Shown piece by piece: positions 35,979 through 48,738 of a stretch of DNA of 64,000 nucleotides. Below the pieces are notes generated by a model. It had not been told where the DNA came from. It saw only the letters and a program-made list of their open reading frames with translations, and did not search any database. The first letter of the stretch is position 1; the number at the start of each line of letters is the position of its first letter. A program made the translations under genes and the position numbers. The DNA is from Poecilobothrus nobilitatus (Eukaryota; Arthropoda; Insecta; Diptera; Dolichopodidae). Location: positions 165,020,615 to 165,084,614 of the forward strand of contig OX352772.1 in the NCBI GenBank assembly GCA_947095535.1, in the 5' to 3' direction.

Positions 35979-36239
35979 GTCTTTTTTTTTCCTTTTTTTA
36001 TATGACTTTCTAAAATAGTCAAATACCTCACACAGAGCTTAAACTGAAAAGCCTGAGAAAAAAAAATGTAAATAAAATGCAAACGTTTTTTATTAAATAT
36101 AAGTAATTACTTTCTCTTTATTAAATAAATAGCTGTAAAAAAAGAAAAATTTAAAAGCAAAAAAAAAAAGTGTAAACAAGTAAAATGCAGAATTTTGTTT
36201 TTTTTATTTATTAATTTTATTTTTATTACAATTTTATTG

Positions 36240-36729
36240 TTAATTGCTAAATGTTTATTGCTTGTTTCATTAAGCAGTTTTAAATTTTCAGTGCTATCTC
36301 TAATTAAATAGGGATCGCCTTTTAGAATTTCCTCCCGGAATTCCTTATCTTCGAATAGGTCAATAAATTTGGTATGAAAATTATGTAATTTTCTGTTTCA
36401 AAAATCCAAGACGGTCCATTAACTGTTGGTAATAATTTTACTTTTTTAATTGTATAGAGCGCATCTTTTACCTTTAAAAAAAATTTTCTTTTTATTTTTG
36501 CATTAAATGGTTCCAAACATCTTTTTCTTTTTGGTTGCTCATATGATTGGGGTTGTTCGTATTGTTGTTGTTGTTGTTGGGATTGTTGCTGGTGCTGAAA
36601 TTGTTGCTGGTGCTGTGATGCTTGTTGGTGTTGAGGTTGTTGCTGATGCTGGGATTTCTTCCTCTTCGGTGGAAGCACAACCTGTGTTGGTTGTGTAAAG
36701 AAAAATATGTCTTCAGTGTTGTTGTCCAT
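36240..36729 (-). pseudogene. Gln/His-rich protein, copy 1 (unknown function)
   Basis: It starts at the ATG at 36,729-36,727 and lies divergent from PolB, with ~580 bp between the starts. The N-terminus is DIFFFTQPTQVV followed by a basic PPKRKK patch and a Gln/His/Ser repeat at residues ~25-63. A basic region and a C-terminal part with GPSWIFETENYIIF follow. A frameshift near 36,365 separates this from a second frame containing EEILKGDPYLIRD that ends near 36,240. I do not recognise the family. The FFFTQP head and basic patch are kept in both copies. The low-complexity tract comes from CAA/CAG-type codons and could be unstable. Confidence 0.55.
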
Positions 36730-37311
36730 GCTTGATTATGTTGTTTACTTTGCTTGATTTTAAGTAAGACTATGATTTCTTCTATAAAATTCTGCAGTAT
36801 TTATATTAAATAAAATTGTTAGAAATCTATAGAATTTACCAAAGCATATTAATTAAAATTTTAATTTATTGTAACTGCTTTCGGCTTCATAAATCAAACT
36901 ACATTGTTGAAATATTTTCTATTTCAAAGAAAGATTCAAAAAGATGTAGGTAGTTTTAATTAGAAAAAAAAAAAGGAACATATGATTTATTAAAAATACT
37001 TTGTTTGAAGATAGGTGTTTACTGTAAAAACAAAATATTTGTGTTTAAACCTGAATTTATTCTATAAATTCCTTTTCGATAATTTATATCAAATGCAATT
37101 GCATGCAATATATACAATCTACTAACGTATATTTAATTAAAATTGAATTTATTGTAATTACTTTTTTAGAATTCATACATCTTACAAACATTGTTGCAAA
37201 TATTTGCTTGAAGAAATTTTTTTTTACTCTAAAAACGAAATATTTAAATTAGTTTTGGTTAGTTTGGTCAAATAGCTGCAGCAAGCGAGTCAATACAAAA
37301 AAAAATAAAAA
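36730..37311. promoter_or_regulatory. Divergent intergenic region between Gln-rich frame and PolB
   Basis: About 580 bp of AT-rich DNA between two divergently oriented starts, conserved in both duplication units. By position it should hold the promoters for both genes. No specific promoter motif could be fixed. Confidence 0.35.
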
Positions 37312-40300
37312 ATGTCAAAAAAAATTTTATTAGAAAGATTTTTTAATCATTCACCGGAGATGGAATCGCTTCCTTATAGGATTGAAAGTAATTCAGCATC
37401 AGTAGTCAAACGTTTTAACGTACGCGGACGTAAAGTCAAGTTTATAATTAATTCAGTTTCTAATAACGTAGAACCGGTTAACTGGATAAAAAAACGCATT
37501 GTATAAAATAATTCAAGATGTTACAACTGATTTGCACCCTCTAGATAAGGTAGGATTAACATTCTGTGGAGACAGCTTCCAGCAACATGGTCCTGGATGG
37601 GTAAGTTTTAGAAATGCAGGCGATCTAACATTTTCTGATGTATGGGAAATGATATCCAAAATTTTTCAAAGTAATTCTGAAGGTAACTACTAAATAAATA
37701 CTTCATTATTATTTTTATTATTAATACTTTTATTTTGTTTTTATGTTACAGGTTTAAGCACAGATACATTTTGTCTTTCAGTTACTTCTGTAAGGTATTA
37801 TTGTGAAGATTGCCACATTCCATACAACAACAAAAGTAATCATAGATGCACAGGAACACTTCCATGCTGTCAAAATTCTTCACTATGTCTTAATAATTTA
37901 AAACAAATTTTATGCAATGATTGTAATCGTTCATTTCGAGGTCGAATGTGTTTAGATAACCATAGGACGTCAAGTTCAAAACGCAACAGTATTTGTGACG
38001 AAGTTAAAAAATGTTTGTCTTGCTTAAAACTTTATAGAGCCGACAGAAACTATGTATGTGGTGAATACTTTTGCAAGATTTGCAGTAACTATGTTGCTGA
38101 GAATCATAAATGTTTTATTCATCAAAACAAAAATCAACCTAAACTAAAAAATTTTATTTATATATTTTACGATTTGGAAACACAACAAGAAAAAGCTTTT
38201 GGAGAGAAGTACATAAGAGGCATTCTATCAGATATTAAACTACATGAACCAAATTTGTGTGTTTTCGAGCAAAGATGTGACGCATGTATTTCGTTGTCCT
38301 CGTTATATTTTTGTGAAACATGTAAATTTAGAAGAAGAGGAATTAAAGAGGGAAATATTATAGAGCAATTTCTGATGTACATAATGGAGATAAGAAAAGA
38401 ATTCAAAACTGTCGTGGTAATAGCACATAATGGACAATCTTTTGAACATCAATTTATTTTAAATATTATATTAGAAAAAACCTCTTTAAAAACTAAACTA
38501 ATTATGCGAGGTTCAAAAATTATCATGATGTTATTAGATAATATAAAATTTATAGACTCAATTAATTACTTTGCAATGGCATTATCAAAATTACCAAAGG
38601 CTTTTGATTTACAAATTGATTTGAAAAAAGGATATTTCCCACATCTCTTCAATACAACGGAAAATAAAAATTATATTGGACCATTACCACCTGTTGAATA
38701 TTATAACCCAGATACCATGAAAACTAACGAACGTGAAGTATTTCTGAAATGGTATGAAGATCATAAAAATGATGAATTCTATATGGAAAATGATATTGTA
38801 AAATATTGTATAAATGACGTAGCAATACTAATGCAATCATGCTTAAAGTTCAGAGAATTTTTTCTTAGAGAATGTAACGTTGAACCTTTTCTAGAGGCCA
38901 CAACTATAGCGTCTGCTTGTAATCTTGCATTTAGACGTAATTTTTTAAAACCAGACACGATTGGTTTAATATCCAAAAACGGGTATAGGTATTCAGATAA
39001 CCAATCAAAGGCAGCTATTCTATGGTTGGTTTGGGAAGAGGAAAAACGGAATAATAACATTAGACATGCTGCTAAACAAAAAGAAGCTGTCGTAGTCGGT
39101 GTAAAAGTTGAGTTTTTGAATTTTATGGATGTTATTATCACGGTCATCCTAACTGTTTTCCACGTAATCGTAATTCATATTTATATGATGATAAAAATGA
39201 TACAATGAATGAACGATATGATAGAACTATTAGAAAATCTGATAGGTTGAAAAGATTAGATTACAATGTAATTGAAATCTGGGAATGTGATTTTTATTCT
39301 CAAATAAGTAAAAGCAAAATGAATTACTTAAATAACCATCCATTAGTACAACTTTCACCATTAAAACCTCGGGATTCTTTTTATGGTGGTCGTACAGATG
39401 ATGTTTACAACTACTACAAATGTAAAAAAGGAGAAAAAATAAAATATATAGATATTTGTTCTTTATATCCATGGGTTTGCAAATATGGAAAATTTCCTGT
39501 CGGCCATCCAGATGTTTATGTATGAAACATTAATTGTACTAAACAAATTTTAAAAGATTTGAATGGACTTATAAAATGTAAAATTTTACCACCAGAAAAT
39601 CTTATACATCCAGTATTACCTGATTTTATTAAAACAAAACAACAAATTAATGTTTTCCTTATGTCGCAGATGTAGTGAGGAAAAAAACCTAAATTAATTT
39701 TGTTTACATAATGATAACGAAAGAGCTTTACTTGGAACATGGATTATTGATGAAGTGTTAAAAGCTCTTGAATTGAAATATAAAATATTAGAAATTCATG
39801 AAATATGGAGTTACAACATATGTCAATACAATGGTGTAACAAAAACAGATGGTCTCTTCACATAAATGATGAACAAATTTTTAAAAATAAAACAACAGGC
39901 ATCGGGATCGCCTAGTAACTGTATAACAAAGGAAGAGAAAGAGAAGTATATAACGGATTTTCTTAGAAATGAAAATATTCAACTAGAATTTAATGAAATT
40001 GTAAATAATCAGGGACTACGATCTTTTGCAAAATTAATGGTTAATTCTTTTTGGGGTAAATTTGGACAGAGAGAAAACTTACAAAAAACAATAATTATTA
40101 ATCAACCTAAGGATTTATATGACATGTTAACAAATCCGTCTATAGGCGTTTGTGGTATTCTTCCAGTAAGTGAGAAAAACATTATAGTTAATTGGCAGTA
40201 CAAAGAAGAAGCAGGTGAATCATTATCTACTGTAAATGTATGTATTGCAGCTTACACAACTACTCAAGCTCGATTAAAATTATACAGTTATTTAGAAAAA

Positions 40301-40774
40301 CTAAAGGATAGAGTTTTATACTATGACACTGATTCCGTAATATATATAAGTCGTACAGGAGAATATGAACCCCAAACAGGGGATTTTAAAGGAGATATGA
40401 CCGATGAACTAGAATGTTATGGTGTTGGAAGTTACATTACAGAATTGGTAAGTGGAGGCCCTAAAAACTATTCATATAAAGTTCACAGTACGAAAGACAA
40501 TGAAGGAAAACTAGTTTGTAAAGTTAAAGGAATTTGTTTAAACTATACAGCCTCCCAAAAAATTAATTTTAACACAATTAAAGAAGTGGTGCTAAATGTG
40601 AAGGAAGACAACGATATATACATACTTTCACAAAATATTCGACGTAATAAAGAGCATAAACTTATCACAGTTCCTGAAATAAAAAAATATCAAACTAGGT
40701 TAGAAAAACGTAAATTTATGGAAGATGGTAGTTCATTTCCCTATGGATATAAAAGATCTAATGTTAATAATTAA
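37312..40774 (+). pseudogene. Protein-primed DNA polymerase B, copy 1
   Basis: The start is MSKKILLERF at 37,312. A frameshift at ~37,500 is shared with copy 2. A likely 69-nt intron lies at 37,683-37,751. A 438-bp deletion relative to copy 2 follows at ~37,798. A Cys-rich region precedes the exonuclease motifs: YDLETQ (Exo I), AHNGQSFEHQF (Exo II) and YCINDVAI (Exo III). Another shared frameshift is near 39,120. Polymerase motif A is intact here (YIDICSLYP), as are motif B (KLMVNSFWGKFG) and motif C (YYDTDSVIY). Stops unique to this copy are a TGA at 39,523-39,525 and a TAA near 39,864. PolB replicates the element from protein-primed ends. Catalytic residues survive but the gene is not continuous. 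Confidence 0.93.
37683..37751 (+). other. Predicted 69-nt intron in PolB copy 1
   Basis: Begins GTAACT after ...gaag and ends with T-rich tttatgttacag. Without its removal the frame stops two codons in. With removal, the frame from the upstream piece runs straight into the conserved continuation (TSVRLPFGRG in copy 2). The same feature is at 43,874-43,942. Prediction only. Confidence 0.6.
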
Positions 40775-40854
40775 TTAGAAATATAATGTTTAAATTTTTA
40801 TTTAAAAATTTTAGTATAAATGGCATAAATAAATATCAAATATGTTCAAATTTA

Positions 40855-42019
40855 TTAAATACTATTTTTTTTATTAATCCAAGTATTATGATCATCATTG
40901 AACCCTAACCATTTAACAAAAACTTTATTACCTTGTTTTTTAATAATTTTTTTCAGGTAAGAATTTGGATATTTAACAGGAGTGAGTTCCTCTTTGTAGA
41001 AACCACCTGAAATAGGATTATTTTTATAATCTGATAAATGATATGTAACTGGATAGGTATTATTGATCTTATCAATTTTAAATATTTCAGTTGACCAATT
41101 TGGTTGATAGCCTTTTTCGAAGTGACCTTTATATTTACTTATTCTTACATATTCACCAACCTTATTTTAGGTTTGGAAAAATTTTAGGTTACATATATAT
41201 ATTTTTCAATATATTTCTTTCATTTTTTCGCGTAACTTTTTAAGGTGGAAGCTTTATTGTATAATGTTTTCTTGAATTATAATCTTTTATTATTGATTGC
41301 AGAATAGATAACCATTTATAATTTCCATTTAGACTAAATTTTTTCCACATAGAATTTTTCATTGTACGATTAAATCGTTCAACAATTGATGCTTTTAATT
41401 CACTGTATGTATGATAGTGATTGGTTATTTTTTCTCTCATATAGTTTTGGAATTGTGTATTAAAAAACTCTTTGCCTTGATCAGAGTGAATATTTTTGGA
41501 TATAACTTTAGCGCGCTCAAAAATTGATTTCAGGGCATTTAAAACATTTTCAGCATTCTTTGTTTTTACAGGTTCAGCATATGCGTATTAAGAAAATATA
41601 TCTATGTCAGTTAACATATATTTAAAGCCATTATTAAACTTTACGTATGGTATCATTTCAACTAAATCAATTTGCCAAGTATCATTTAAACCTCTTTGTA
41701 AGAATTTCTAGGATATCTACGCCTTGCTGGTCTATGAATTTCCATTACAATTTGAGCTTTTGACATTATGCTTATACCATTTAATTAACTTTTCTAATTT
41801 TTTGTTATATTTTTCTACAAAATAGCATTCACAAGTGTCAGGCCCTGACGTACAATTATTATAAGCCCAAGGACAGCAACTAAAATGTGTACCATATTTT
41901 GAACTGTACTGTTATTTACCAACAAATTTTTCTAAATAATTGTATAAATTTGAAATATAAGTTTTGTGTTCATCTAATAATGTAAATGAGTATTTTTCTA
42001 AGAAATCTTTCACGTCCAT
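40855..42019 (-). pseudogene. Polinton integrase with C-terminal chromodomain, copy 1
   Basis: It starts at the ATG at 42,019 (MDVKDFLEKY). In broken frames it shows a Cys/His zinc-binding segment, then the DDE core: WQIDLVEM (first Asp), IHSDQGKEF (second Asp) and KASIVERFNRT (Glu). Next is a VGEYVRISKYK beta-barrel region, then a chromodomain-like end, VKWLGFNDDHNTW, before the TAA at 40,857-40,855. Such integrases join the terminal repeats to target DNA and leave 6-bp duplications; the chromodomain may direct insertion to marked chromatin. Several in-frame stops (after VGK near 41,915, and after DIDIFS near 41,590) disable it. The 66-residue open frame at 41,240-41,440 is the surviving Glu-containing part. 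Confidence 0.9.
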
Positions 42020-42426
42020 TCTTAAAATAAATACCAATAAAGATAATGCATTCTTTTTATACCTTTTCAAAATTTGAATTTTTATTCAGTCAGTTGTCAG
42101 TTCTAATCTATTCTAATTTTTTTTGTCTTTTTTTTTCCTTTTTTTTATATGACTTTCTAAAATAGTCAAATACCTCACACAGAGCTTAAACTGAAAAGCC
42201 TGAGAAAAAAAAATGTAAATAAAATGCAAACGTTTTTTATTAAATATAAGTAATTACTTTCTCTTTATTAAAAATTTTTTTTAAACATGTATTATTTATA
42301 ATTAAAATATATAATCTAAATAGCTGTAAAAAAAGAAAAATTTAAAAGCAAAAAAAAAAGTGTAAACAAGTAAAATACAGAATTTTGTTTTTTTTATTTA
42401 TTAATTTTATTTTTATTACAATTTTA

Positions 42427-42919
42427 TTGGTTAATTGCTAAATGTTTATTGCTTGTTTCATTAAGCAGTTTTAAATTTTCAGTGCTATCTCTAATTAAAT
42501 AGGGATCGCCTTTTAGAATTTCCTCCCGGAATTCCTTATCTTCGAATAGGTCAATAAATTTGGTATGAAAATTATGTAATTTTCTGTTTCAAAAATCCAA
42601 GACGGTCCATTAACTGTTGGTAATAATTTTACTTTTTTAATTGTATAGAGCGCATCTTTTACCTTTAAAAAAATTTTTTTTTTATTTTTGCATTAAATGG
42701 TTCCAAACATCTTTTTCTTTTTGGTTGCTCATATGAATGGTGTTGTTCGTATTGTTGTTGTTGTTGTTGGGATTGTTGCTGGTGCTGAAATTGTTGCTGG
42801 TGCTGTGATGCTTGTTGGTGTTGAGGTTGTTGCTGATGCTGGGATTTCTTCCTCTTCGGTGGAAGCACAACCTGTGTTGGTTGTGTAAAGAAAAATATGT
42901 CTTCAGTGTTGTTGTCCAT
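42427..42919 (-). pseudogene. Gln/His-rich protein, copy 2
   Basis: Same as the frame at 36,240-36,729: start at 42,919, FFFTQP head, PPKRKK patch, Gln/His tract. A 1-bp change in an A-run near 42,670 moves the frame to an early stop after KIKKKFF. The shared frameshift further down is also present. A stop near 42,427 (INQ then TAA) probably marks the original end of the protein, lost in copy 1 by a small deletion. Confidence 0.55.
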
Positions 42920-43502
42920 GCTTGATCATGTTGTTTACTTTGCTTGATTTTAAGTAAGACTATGATTTCTTCTATAAAATTCTGCAGTATTTATATTAAA
43001 TAAAATTGTTAGAAATCTATAGAATTTACCAAAGCATATTAATTAAAATTTTAATTTATTGTAACTGCTTTCGGCTTCATAAATCAAACTACATTGTTGA
43101 AATATTTTCTATTTCAAAGAAAGATTCAAAAAGATGTAGGTAGTTTTAATTAGAAAAAAAAAAAAGGAACATATGATTTATTAAAAATACTTTGTTTGAA
43201 GATAGGTGTTTACTGTAAAAACAAAATATTTGTGTTTAAACCTGAATTTATTCTATAAATTCCTTTTCGATAATTTATATCAAATGCAATTGCATGCAAT
43301 ATATACAATCTACTAACGTATATTTAATTAAAATTGAATTTATTTTAATTACTTTTTTAGAATTCATACATCTTACAAACATTGTTGCAAATATTTGCTT
43401 GAAGAAATTTTTTTTTACTCTAAAAACAAAATATTTAAATTAGTTTTGGTTAGTTTGGTCAAATAGCTGCAGCAAGCGAGTCAATACAAAAAAAAATAAA
43501 AA

Positions 43503-46500
43503 ATGTCAAAAAAAATTTTATTAGAAAGATTTTTTAATCATTCACCGGAGATGGAATCGCTTCCTTATAGGATTGAAAGTAATTCAGCATCAGTAGTCAA
43601 ACGTTTTAACGTACGCGGACGTAAAGTCAAGTTTATAATTAATTCAGTTTCTAATAACGTAGAACCGGTTAACTGGATAAAAAAACGCATTGTATAAAAT
43701 AATTCAAGATGTTACAACTGATTTGCACCCTCTAGATAAGGTAGGATTAACATTCTGTGGAGACAGCTTCCAGCAACATGGTCCTGGATGGGTAAGTTTT
43801 AGAAATGCAGGTGATCTAACATTTTCTGATGCATGGGAAATGATATCCAAAATTTTTCAAAGTAATTCTGAAGGTAACTACTAAATAAATACTTCATTAT
43901 TATTTTTATTATTAATACTTTTATTTTGTTTTTATGTTACAGGTTTAAGCACAGATACATTTTGTCTTTCAGTTACTTCTGTAAGGCTACCATTTGGGAG
44001 AGGAAGATCACAAAAATATTCATCATATGATGAGGAAAGCTTAAAGCGAAAGGGAATAATTTGCATTAAAAACAAAAACAATTTATGTCTACCTCAGGCC
44101 TTAATTGTGGCAATATCACAAACTAAAAATGATAAGAACTACAAACACAAAATTCGTAATGATACAGGAAAATTACAAACTTTAAAAGCTATCGAACTAA
44201 CTAAAAATGCAGGAGTAAAAATTCCAAATAAAGGTTGTGGAATGCACGAACTCAAAAAGTTTCAAGAATATGTGAAAAATTATAAAATTGTTCTGTACAA
44301 ATGGGGAACAAGAGGCAGAGAGGTAATATTTGAAGGAATTGGACCTGAAAAACGGCTAAATTTGTTGTTTTATAAAAATCACTACAACGTAATAAAATCG
44401 CTGATTGCAACCTTTTGCGCCAGTTATTATTGTGAAGATTGCCACATTCCATACAACAACAAAAGTAATCATAGATGCACAGGAACATTTCCATGCTGTC
44501 AAAATTCTTCACTATGTCTTAATAATTTAAAACAAATTTTATGCAATGTTGTAATCGTTCATTTCGAGGTCGAATGTGTTTAGATAACCATAGGACGTCA
44601 AGTTCAAAACGCAACAGTATTTGTGACGAAGTTAAAAAATGTTTGTCTTGCTTAAAACTTTATAGAGCCGACAGAAACTATGTATGTGGTGAATACTTTT
44701 GCAAGATTTGCAGTAACTATGTTGCTGAGAATCATAAATGTTTTATTCATCAAAACAAAAATCAACCTAAACTAAAAAATTTTATTTATTTATTTTACGA
44801 TTTGGAAACACAACAAGAAAAAGCTTTTGGAGAGAAGTACATAAGAGGCATTCTATCAGATATTAAACTACATGAACCAAATTTGTGTGTTTTCGAGCAA
44901 AGATGTGACGCATGTATTTCGTTGTCCTCGTTATATTTTTGTGAAACATGTAAATTTAGAAGAAGAGGAATTAAAGAGGGAAATATTATAGAGCAATTTC
45001 TGATGTACATAATGGAGATAAGAAAAGAATTCAAAACTGTCGTGGTAATAGCACATAATGGACAATCTTTTGAACATCAATTTATTTTAAATATTATATT
45101 AGAAAAAACCTCTTTAAAAACTAAACTAATTATGCGAGGTTCAAAAATTATCATGATGTTATTAGATAATATAAAATTTATAGACTCAATTAATTACTTT
45201 GCAATGGCATTATCAAAATTACCAAAGGCTTTTGATTTACAAATTGATTTGAAAAAAGGATATTTCCCACATCTCTTCAATACAACGGAAAATAAAAATT
45301 ATATTGGACCATTACCACCTGTTGAATATTATAACCCAGATACCATGAAAACTAACGAACGTGAAGTATTTCTGAAATGGTATGAAGATCATAAAAATGA
45401 TGAATTCTATATGGAAAATGATATTGTAAAATATTGTATAAATGACGTAGCAATACTAATGCAATCATGCTTAAAGTTCAGAGAATTTTTTCTTAGAGAA
45501 TGTAACGTTGAACCTTTTCTAGAGGCCACAACTATAGCGTCTGCTTGTAATCTTGCATTTAGACGTAATTTTTTAAAACCAGACACGATTGGTTTAATAT
45601 CCAAAAACGGGTATAGGTATTCAGATAACCAATCAAAGGCAGCTATTCTATGGTTGGTTTGGGAAGAGGAAAAACGGAATAATAACATTAGACATGCTGC
45701 TAAACAAAAAGAAGCTGTCGTAGTCGGTGTAAAAGTTGAGTTTTTGAATTTTATGGATGTTATTATCACGGTCATCCTAACTGTTTTCCACGTAATCGTA
45801 ATTCATATTTATATGATGATAAAAATGATACAATGAATGAACGATATGATAGAACTATTAGAAAATCTGATAGGTTGAAAAGATTAGATTACAATGTAAT
45901 TGAAATCTGGGAATGTGATTTTTATTCTCAAATAAGTAAAAGCAAAATGAATTACTTAAATAACCATCCATTAGTTCAACTTTCACCATTAAAACCTCGG
46001 GATTCTTTTTATGGTGGTCGTACAGATGATGTTTACAACTACTACAAATGTAAAAAAGGAGAAAAAATAAAAAATATATATATTTGTTCTTTATATCCAT
46101 GGGTTTGCAAATATGGAAAATTTCCTGTCGGCCATCCAGATGTTTATGTAGGAAACATTAATTGTACTAAACAAATTTTAAAAGATATGAATGGACTTAT
46201 AAAATGTAAAATTTTACCACCAGAAAATCTTATACATCCAGTATTACCTGATTTTATTAAAAGAAAACAACAAATTAATGTTTTCCTTATGTCGCAGATG
46301 TAGTGAGGAAAAAACCTAAATTAATTTTGTTTACATAATGATAACGAAAGAGCTTTACTTGGAACATGGATTATTGATGAAGTGTTAAAAGCTCATGAAT
46401 TGAAATATAAAATATTAGAAATTCATGAAATATGGAGTTACAACATATGTCAATACAATGGTGTAACAAAACAGATGGTCTTTTCACATATATGATGAAC

Positions 46501-47400
46501 AAATTTTTAAAAATAAAACAACAGGCATCGGGATCGCCTAGTAACTGTATAACAAAGGAAGAGAAAGAGAAGTATATAACGGATTTTCTTAGAAATGAAA
46601 ATATTCAACTAGAATTTAATGAAATTGTAAATAATCAGGGACTACGATCTTTTGCAAAATTAATGGTTTATTCTTTTTGGGGTAAATTTGGACAGAGAGA
46701 AAACTTACAGAAAACAATAATTATTAATCAACCTAAGGCTTTATATGACATGTTAACAAATCCGTCGATAGGCGTTTGTGATATTCTTCCAGTAAGTGAG
46801 GAAAACATTATAGTTAATTGGCAGTACAAAGAAGAAGCAGGTGAATCATTATCTACTGTAAATGTATGTATTGCAGCTTACACAACTACTCAAGCTCGAT
46901 TAAAATTATATAGTTATTTAGAAAAACTAAAAGATAGAGTTTTATACTATGACACTGATTCCGTAATATATATAAGTCGTACAGGAGAATATGAACCCCA
47001 AACAGGGGATTTTAAAGGAGATATGACCGATGAACTAGAATGTTATGGTGTTGGAAGTTACATTACAGAATTGGTAAGTGGAGGCCCTAAAAACTATTCA
47101 TATAAAGTTCACAGTACGAAAGACAATGAAGGAAAACTAGTTTGTAAAGTTAAAGGAATTTGTTTAAACTATACAGCCTCCCAAAAAATTAATTTTAACA
47201 CAATTAAAGAAGTGGTGCTAAATGTGAAGGAAGACAACGATATATACATACTTTCACAAAATATTCGACGTAATAAAGAGCATAAACTTATCACAGTTCC
47301 TGAAATAAAAAAATATCAAACTAGGTTAGAAAAACGTAAATTTATGGAAGATGGTAGTTCATTTCCCTATGGATATAAAAGATCTAATGTTAATAATTAA
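43503..47400 (+). pseudogene. Protein-primed DNA polymerase B, copy 2
   Basis: Same layout as copy 1 but with the full N-terminal domain: NNLCLPQALIVA at ~44,085-44,120 and a Cys-rich zinc-binding region (YYCEDCHIPY). Shared lesions are the frameshifts near 43,690, 45,750 and 46,290. Private lesions are a 1-bp deletion at ~44,549, a 1-bp deletion near 46,470, and two missense changes in key motifs: motif A reads YICSLYP with the catalytic Asp replaced by Tyr, and motif B reads KLMVYSFWGKFG. Exonuclease motifs and YYDTDS are unchanged. Loss of the motif A Asp would abolish polymerisation even if the frame were whole. It should be 1,100-1,300 residues in an intact Polinton. Confidence 0.93.
43874..43942 (+). 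other. Predicted 69-nt intron in PolB copy 2
   Basis: Same sequence and position as 37,683-37,751: GT after gaag, AG at 43,941-43,942. Joining the flanks restores an open frame that continues for about 200 codons. Confidence 0.6.
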
Positions 47401-47480
47401 TTAGAAATATAATGTTTAAATTTTTATTTAAAAATTTTAGTATAAATAGCATAAATAAATATCAAATATGTTCAAATTTA

Positions 47481-48648
47481 TTAAATACTATTTTTTTTAT
47501 TAATCCAAGTATTATGATCATCATTGAACCCTAACCATTTAACAAAAACTTTATTACCTTGTTTTTTAATAATTTTTTCTACCAGGTAAGAATTTGGATA
47601 TTTAACAGGAGTGAGTTCCTCTTTGTAGAAACCACCTGAAATAGGATTATTTTTATAATCTGATAATTGATATGTAACTGGATAGGTATTATTGATCTTA
47701 TCAATTTTAAATATTTCAGTTGACCAATTTGGTTGATAGCCTTTTTCGAAGTGACCTTTATATTTACTTATTCTTACATATTCACCAACCTTATTTTAGG
47801 TTTGGAAAAATTTTAGGTTACATATATATATTTTTCAATATATTTCTTTCATTTTTTCGCGTAACTTTTTAAGGTGGAAGCTTTATTGTATAATGTTTTC
47901 TTGAATTATAATCTTTTATTATTGATTGCAGAATAGATAACCATTTATAATTTCCATTTAGACTAAATTTTTTCCACATAGAATTTTTCATTGTACGATT
48001 AAATCATTCAACAATTGATGCTTTTAATTCACTGTATGTATGATAGTGATTGGTTATTTTTTCTCTCATATAGTTTTGGAATTGTGAATTAAAAAACTCT
48101 TTGCCTTGATCAGAGTGAATATTTTTGGATATAACTTTAGCGCGCTCAAAAATTGATTTCAGGGCATTTAAAACATTTTCAGCATTCTTTGTTTTTACAG
48201 GTTCAGCATATGCGTATTAAGAAAATATATCTATGTCAGTTAACATATATTTAAAGCCATTATTAAACTTTACGTATGGTATCATTTCAACTAAATCAAT
48301 TTGCCAAGTATCATTTAAACCTCTTTGTAAGAATTTCTAGGATATCTACGCCTTGCTGGTCTATGAATTTCCATTACAATTTGAGCTTTTGACATTATGC
48401 TTATACCATTTAATTAACTTTTCTAATTTTTTGTTATATTTTTCTACAAAATAGCATTCACAAGTGTCAGGCCCTGACGTACAATTATTATAAGCCCAAG
48501 GACAGCAACTAAAATGTGTACCATATTTTGAACTGTACTGTTATTTACCAACAAATTTTTCTAAATAATTGCATAAATTTGAAATATAAGTTTTGTGTTC
48601 ATCTAATAATGTAAATGAGTATTTTTCTAAGAAATCTTTCACGTCCAT
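47481..48648 (-). pseudogene. Polinton integrase with chromodomain, copy 2
   Basis: Same architecture and shared stops as copy 1. It carries a further nonsense change: in the third catalytic motif the Arg codon after SIVE is TGA (complement near 48,004-48,006), so the surviving short frame of copy 1 is absent here. The chromodomain end (KWLGFNDDHNTW) is retained. Confidence 0.88.
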
Positions 48649-48738
48649 TCTTAAAATAAATACCAATAAAGATAATGCATTCTTTTTATACCTTTTCAAA
48701 ATTTGAATTTTTATTCAGTCAGTTGTCAGTTCTAATCT

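Larger units (their letters stand above)
35961..42106. repeat. PolB-integrase duplication, unit 1
   Basis: Unit 1 carries the Gln-rich frame, PolB and integrase. It begins at the inner edge of the left terminal repeat (atctattctaa) and the same four bases atct occur at its end, where unit 2 begins. Relative to unit 2 it lacks ~45 bp near 36,123 and 438 bp near 37,798. Remaining differences are sparse point changes and 1-bp indels. Confidence 0.95.
42107..48738. repeat. PolB-integrase duplication, unit 2
   Basis: Direct tandem repeat of 35,961-42,106, starting at atct/attctaatttttttt and ending ttctaatct at 48,738, where it continues into unique sequence (tagtaacactgc). It keeps the 438-bp and 45-bp segments that unit 1 has lost, so unit 2 is structurally closer to the ancestral module. 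Confidence 0.95.

Noticed and set aside
36492..36698. Asn-rich and Val-rich frames over the Gln tract
   Set aside because: Alternative-frame translations of the same CAA/CAG-type repeat.
37499..37693. Separate 64-codon gene after the first PolB frame
   Set aside because: It continues the PolB N-terminal domain in another frame, and the same frameshift is in copy 2.
38167..39147. Minus-strand frames inside PolB (also 44,795-45,775)
   Set aside because: Antisense shadows of the PolB exonuclease region, duplicated with it.
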